NCBI GenBank assembly: GCA_947501105.1
Contig: CANMUP010000002.1
Span: 558,001-622,000 of the forward strand
DNA: 64,000 nucleotides
Source of the DNA: an uncultured Flaviramulus sp.
Lineage (GTDB): Bacteria > Bacteroidota > Bacteroidia > Flavobacteriales > Flavobacteriaceae
Direction of reading: 5' to 3'
Below the pieces are notes generated by a model. The model was not told where the DNA came from, searched no databases, and worked only from the letters and a program-made list of their open reading frames with translations. Position 1 is the first letter of the stretch. Each line of letters opens with the position of its first letter. A program made the position numbers and the translations under genes. This document shows, in pieces, positions 61,226-64,000 of the stretch.

Positions 61226-61673
61226 TTTTCTGATTTTTTAACGTATTAAAAAGAATAGTTTGCTTTTTAGCCATTAATTGTAAAGATTTAATATGTACTT
61301 TATTAAATTTTTCTGTGTCTTCTTTTTCAATTTGAAAATCTATTCTTGTTATAAACCTATTTGATACATTTGAATGATCTGATTCAAATTCTTCCATATC
61401 CGACTTTAAATCTAAATTAAAATTTTCACCTTCAATGCTAAGCATCGCGCCTTTCTTTGTTTTAATTTTAAAAGCGCCAACAATTATTGTTATTACATAA
61501 TAGTACCCTCCAAGTTCTTTAGTGCTTGCGTAAAGTACATTTTCTTCAGATACTGCAAATGCTTCATCTTCAATAGAATTAATAATATCTTCAGTATAAT
61601 TATCTACATGTGTTCGTTCCATAGCACGAACATTTCCAAATGCAGCTAAAATGTTATCTATAGAAAACTTCAT
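61218..61673 (-). CDS. Unknown protein of 151 residues
   Basis: This 151-residue protein starts MKFSIDNILAAFGNVRAMER. It has no signal peptide or membrane helix. The middle looks like a small alpha-beta fold (NVLYASTKELGGYYYVITIIVGAFKIKTKKGAMLSIEGENFNL), followed by an acidic stretch and a basic end. I recognise no family. ATG 61673 is chosen because a textbook promoter lies just upstream; a longer frame reaching to 61841 would begin before that promoter and overlap the divergent gene. Its 3' end overlaps recQ by 8 bp. Confidence 0.75.
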   Translation of the reverse strand: MKFSIDNILAAFGNVRAMERTHVDNYTEDIINSIEDEAFAVSEENVLYASTKELGGYYYVITIIVGAFKIKTKKGAMLSIEGENFNLDLKSDMEEFESDHSNVSNRFITRIDFQIEKEDTEKFNKVHIKSLQLMAKKQTILFNTLKNQKTN

Positions 61674-61687
61674 AAAAATGATTTTGG

Positions 61688-61717
61688 CAAAACTAGAGTT
61701 ATAAATATAAATGACAA
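61688..61717 (-). promoter_or_regulatory. Textbook promoter of the 151-residue unknown gene
   Basis: On the minus strand TTG (61717-61715), exactly 19 nt, then TAGTTTTG (61695-61688) matches the Bacteroidota consensus. The ATG at 61673 comes 14 nt later. This fixes the gene's start and rules out the longer frame. Confidence 0.75.
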
Positions 61718-61740
61718 AACTATAATCATAAATCATTTCA

Positions 61741-61748
61741 TATATTTG
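61741..61748 (+). promoter_or_regulatory. -7 box of the cyclophilin-FKBP gene
   Basis: TATATTTG fits TAnnTTTG, 25 nt before the ATG at 61774. It is divergent from the promoter at 61688-61717, so the two genes share a 100-bp control region. No clear -33 TTG. Confidence 0.5.
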
Positions 61749-61773
61749 CAGCTTCAAATAAAAAAATAGAATA

Positions 61774-62706
61774 ATGCAAGACGGACTATACGCAAAATTT
61801 AATACAACAAAAGGAGAGATTCTTGTTGCTTTAGAATACAAAAAAACTCCAGGAACTGTAGGTAACTTTGTTGCTTTAGCAGAAGGGAACTTAGAAAATT
61901 CGGTAAAGCCTCAAGGGACACCATATTATAACGGTTTAAAATTTCATAGAGTTATTCCAGATTTCATGATTCAAGGTGGTTGCCCACAAGGATCTGGCTC
62001 TGGAAACCCAGGTTATCAGTTTGATGATGAGTTTCATCCTGATTTAAAGCATGATAGTCCAGGAGTGTTATCTATGGCAAACGCTGGCCCAGGAACTAAC
62101 GGAAGCCAGTTTTTTATAACTCATATAGAGACTTCTTGGTTAGATAATAAGCATACTGTTTTTGGCAAAGTAGAACAAGGTCAGGAAGTAGTTGATGCCA
62201 TTGCTCAAGGTGATCAAATTGAAAGTTTAGAAATTGTTAGAGTTGGTGCTGATGCCGAATCTTATAATGCTGTTGAAGCGTTTAGAACATTTGAAGGTTC
62301 GCGTGAAAAAAGATTAGCAGAAGCTAAAGCCTTAGCTGATGTTGAGTTAGATAAAATAGCTGCAGGTTTTAATAAAACTGATAGCGGTTTGCGTTACCAA
62401 ATAATTCAAGAAGGTAACGGGATAAAAGCAGAAAAGGGTAAAACAGTATCTGTACATTATAAAGGACAATTAGCTGATGGAACGGTTTTCGATTCTTCAT
62501 ACAAGCGAAATCAACCTCTAGAATTCCCAGTAGGAGTAGGGCAAGTTATTCCTGGTTGGGACGAAGGTATTTGTTTATTAAACGTAGGTGATAAAGCACG
62601 TTTAGTAATACCTAGCGATTTAGGATACGGAAGTAGCGGAGCTGGAGGTGTAATTCCACCAGATGCTACTTTAATTTTTGATGTAGAGTTGATGGATGTA
62701 AAATAA
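61774..62706 (+). CDS. Cyclophilin-FKBP fusion peptidylprolyl isomerase
   Basis: This 310-residue cytoplasmic protein joins two unrelated prolyl isomerases. Residues 1-165 are a cyclophilin: [16 protein letters not shown] with the catalytic Arg, and [26 protein letters not shown] helical linker follows (about 165-200: [20 protein letters not shown]). Residues 205-310 are an FKBP domain: [41 protein letters not shown] and [23 protein letters not shown]. Both active sites look complete. Such dual-family immunophilins are known from flavobacteria. No signal peptide is seen, so the cytoplasm is the likely place. Confidence 0.94.
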   Translation: MQDGLYAKFNTTKGEILVALEYKKTPGTVGNFVALAEGNLENSVKPQGTPYYNGLKFHRVIPDFMIQGGCPQGSGSGNPGYQFDDEFHPDLKHDSPGVLSMANAGPGTNGSQFFITHIETSWLDNKHTVFGKVEQGQEVVDAIAQGDQIESLEIVRVGADAESYNAVEAFRTFEGSREKRLAEAKALADVELDKIAAGFNKTDSGLRYQIIQEGNGIKAEKGKTVSVHYKGQLADGTVFDSSYKRNQPLEFPVGVGQVIPGWDEGICLLNVGDKARLVIPSDLGYGSSGAGGVIPPDATLIFDVELMDVK

Positions 62707-62730
62707 AAAAACATTCTTTTTAATATTATA

Positions 62731-62756
62731 AGCACTCCTTTTGGAGTGCTTTTTTT
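62731..62756 (+). terminator. Strong terminator after the cyclophilin-FKBP gene
   Basis: AGCACTCC and GGAGTGCT form a perfect 8-bp stem with a TTTT loop, followed by six T. It ends 10 bp before the start codon of the next gene at 62767, leaving almost no room for a separate leader. Confidence 0.9.
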
Positions 62757-62766
62757 ATATTTATAC

Positions 62767-63312
62767 ATGACAAATTTAGAACTACAAAACCTAAAATATC
62801 CAATAGGTAAATTTGATTGTCCAAATAATATTTCAAAAGAACATATTGAAAGCTGGATTTCAATTTTAGAACAATTTCCAATTCGTTTGGAAGGATTGGT
62901 TAAACATCTTAATAAAGAAGAATTAGACACGCAGTATAGACCCAATGGCTGGACAATTAGGCAAGTTGTTCATCATATTTCTGACAGTCATCATCATAGC
63001 TACACACGTTTTAAATGGGCATTAACTGAGGATAAACCAATGATTAAGGCATATCACGAAGATCGTTGGGCAGAACTTATAGATACCAAACTGGCACCAA
63101 TTCAAATGTCTATTGAGCACATTAAAGCCATTCATTATAAATTAGTTTACCTCTTAAAAAAGCTATCTGATGACGAATTGAATAAAAGTTTTATTCACCC
63201 AGAAACAAAAAATGAGGTTTTATTAAAAGAAAACATAGGTATTTATGCGTGGCATAGTAACCACCATTATGCACACATTGAAAATTTATTAAAAAGAAAT
63301 AATTGGATTTGA
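62767..63312 (+). CDS. YfiT/DinB-family putative metal-dependent hydrolase (bacillithiol transferase type)
   Basis: This 181-residue protein is a four-helix bundle of the DinB/YfiT family. The three metal-binding histidines are visible: one in VVHHISDSHHHSYTRFKWAL and two in IYAWHSNHHYAHIENL (HxxxH). RPNGWTIRQVVHHISDSH is characteristic of YfiT, which has been called a bacillithiol S-transferase. Whether this organism makes bacillithiol cannot be judged here. ATG 62767 is preferred to the GTG at 62746, which lies inside the terminator. A -7-like box TATATTTA at 62756-62763 would give a leaderless transcript. Confidence 0.88.
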   Translation: MTNLELQNLKYPIGKFDCPNNISKEHIESWISILEQFPIRLEGLVKHLNKEELDTQYRPNGWTIRQVVHHISDSHHHSYTRFKWALTEDKPMIKAYHEDRWAELIDTKLAPIQMSIEHIKAIHYKLVYLLKKLSDDELNKSFIHPETKNEVLLKENIGIYAWHSNHHYAHIENLLKRNNWI

Positions 63313-63319
63313 TTTTTTT

Positions 63320-63802
63320 ATGATTAGACTATTTCACATAAAAGATATCAAATCACTTTTAGATATTTATAATTATTATGTGCTAAATACTATTGTGACT
63401 TTTGATATAGAACCTTTATCACTGGAAACCTTTACCGAAAAAGTAAATCATATTAATACTGAATATCCTTTTATTGTTTTTGAAGAAAATGGCGATATTT
63501 TAGGTTATGCCTACGGAAGCAAATGGCGACCAAAACCAGCTTATAAACATACCGTTGAGTCTACAGTATATGTAAAACATGGAGAACATGGTAAACAAAT
63601 TGGTTCAAAACTTTACACTGAGTTACTTAGCTTATTAAAAAAGGAAAATTATCATGTGGTTTTAGGCGGATTAACTTTACCAAACGAAGCCAGCGTTAAG
63701 CTTCATGAGAAATTTGGCTTTAAGCAAGTAGCACATTTTAAAGAAGTAGGGAAAAAGTTTGATAAATGGCTTGATGTGGGCTTTTGGCAATTAAATTTTT
63801 AA
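63320..63802 (+). CDS. GNAT-family N-acetyltransferase (phosphinothricin acetyltransferase-like)
   Basis: This 160-residue acetyltransferase resembles Pat/YwnH: MIRLFHIKDIKSLLDIYNYYVLNTIVTFD, then FIVFEENGDILGYAYGSKWRPKPAYKHTVESTVYV. The acetyl-CoA site is GEHGKQIGSKLYTELL (Q/R-x-x-G-x-G/A pattern), followed by GGLTLPNEASVKLHEKFGFK. The substrate is probably an amino-acid analogue or free amine. It lies 7 bp after the YfiT-like gene, likely one transcript, and is convergent with the last gene, 3 bp apart. Confidence 0.9.
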   Translation: MIRLFHIKDIKSLLDIYNYYVLNTIVTFDIEPLSLETFTEKVNHINTEYPFIVFEENGDILGYAYGSKWRPKPAYKHTVESTVYVKHGEHGKQIGSKLYTELLSLLKKENYHVVLGGLTLPNEASVKLHEKFGFKQVAHFKEVGKKFDKWLDVGFWQLNF

Positions 63803-63805
63803 TTA

Positions 63806-64000
63806 TTATTTCCACTTAATATTACAACCGATACTAGGTTTTTGTGTATGCATATTTCCCTTGTTTTCTAATAAACAATCTAATGCATGTCTTAAATCTT
63901 TTCCAGTAACAGGTAATCCGTTTCCGGGGCGAGAATCGTCTAACTGCCCTCTGTAATTCAATTTTAAATCAGTATCAAAAACATAAATATCAGGTGTGCA
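63806..64000 (-). CDS. Thioredoxin/AhpC-like family protein, C-terminal part (partial)
   Basis: The last 64 residues of a minus-strand gene that starts outside the window. They read CTPDIYVFDTDLKLNYRGQL, then DDSRPGNGLPVTGKDLRHAL, and end PSIGCNIKWK. This is the end of the AhpC/TSA-type thioredoxin-like family common in Bacteroidota (often called thioredoxin family protein), with the cis-Pro-containing TPDIYVFD strand and a late cysteine (SIGCNIKW). The N-terminal CxxC active site, if present, is not visible. Confidence 0.88.
   Translation of the reverse strand, partial: CTPDIYVFDTDLKLNYRGQLDDSRPGNGLPVTGKDLRHALDCLLENKGNMHTQKPSIGCNIKWK

Noticed and set aside
61674-61841. N-terminal extension of the 151-residue unknown protein
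   Set aside because: It begins inside the divergent isomerase gene and upstream of the mapped-looking promoter at 61688-61717.

Overview
The window is AT-rich chromosomal DNA from a member of Bacteroidota, almost certainly a marine-type Flavobacteriaceae. The evidence is a type IX secretion C-terminal domain on a secreted subtilase, a PorV/PorQ-family protein, several signal peptides ending in an AQ or QQ junction, promoters of the Bacteroidota form (TTG, about 19 nt, TAnnTTTG), no Shine-Dalgarno sequences, and the flavobacterial pyrG-yidC neighbourhood. No tRNA, rRNA, CRISPR array, transposase or phage gene was seen.

Layout. 1-7.6 kb (+): 3' part of pyrG, yidC, a YwqK/MORN-like secreted protein, mnmA, a T9SS-exported subtilase and a nitronate monooxygenase-like flavoprotein. 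7.6-12.9 kb: a beta-propeller PD40 protein (-), a MATE exporter, a small acidic protein and a PAP2 phosphatase (+), then DUF2911 and meaB (-). 13.0-15.9 kb (+): a structured-RNA-like element, then an ECF sigma factor, a putative membrane anti-sigma factor and a large secreted, charged coiled-coil protein. 16.0-24.3 kb (-): M23 peptidase behind secA, a DUF2795 protein, a second copy of the structured element, a PduO-type cobalamin adenosyltransferase, a 26-residue membrane peptide, a methyltransferase and an ABC-F protein.

24.4-51.9 kb (+) is one tightly packed, unidirectional surface-polysaccharide locus of 24 genes: Wza-like lipoprotein, Wzc-like tyrosine autokinase, ABC exporter (Wzm/Wzt), a pyruvyl transferase, three methyltransferases, at least eleven glycosyltransferases, nonulosonic-acid (sialic-acid-like) activation genes (a CMP-sugar synthetase fused to a HAD phosphatase, and a short NeuB), a Wzy/WaaL-like membrane protein and a WcaJ/WbaP-type initiating transferase. 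It combines ABC-dependent and Wzy-dependent parts and no flippase is present.

51.9-64 kb: DUF4105 protein and PorV/PorQ protein (-), pssA and a TerC-family protein (+), an envelope cluster kdsD-tatC-CMD-lptB (-), a RecQ helicase without zinc-site cysteines (+), an unknown 151-residue protein (-), a cyclophilin-FKBP fusion, a YfiT/DinB protein and a GNAT acetyltransferase (+), and the C-terminal end of a thioredoxin-like protein (-).

The most interesting non-protein signals are two matching structured elements (about 13023-13110 and, on the minus strand, about 20745-20902). They share conserved blocks and have stems that differ in sequence or length but still pair. Others are two promoters placed exactly 4 nt before the start codon (predicted leaderless mRNAs), an orphan minus-strand terminator that may end an unannotated small RNA, and three degenerate copies of a dispersed intergenic repeat. 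All calls rest on reading the sequence; no database search was possible.
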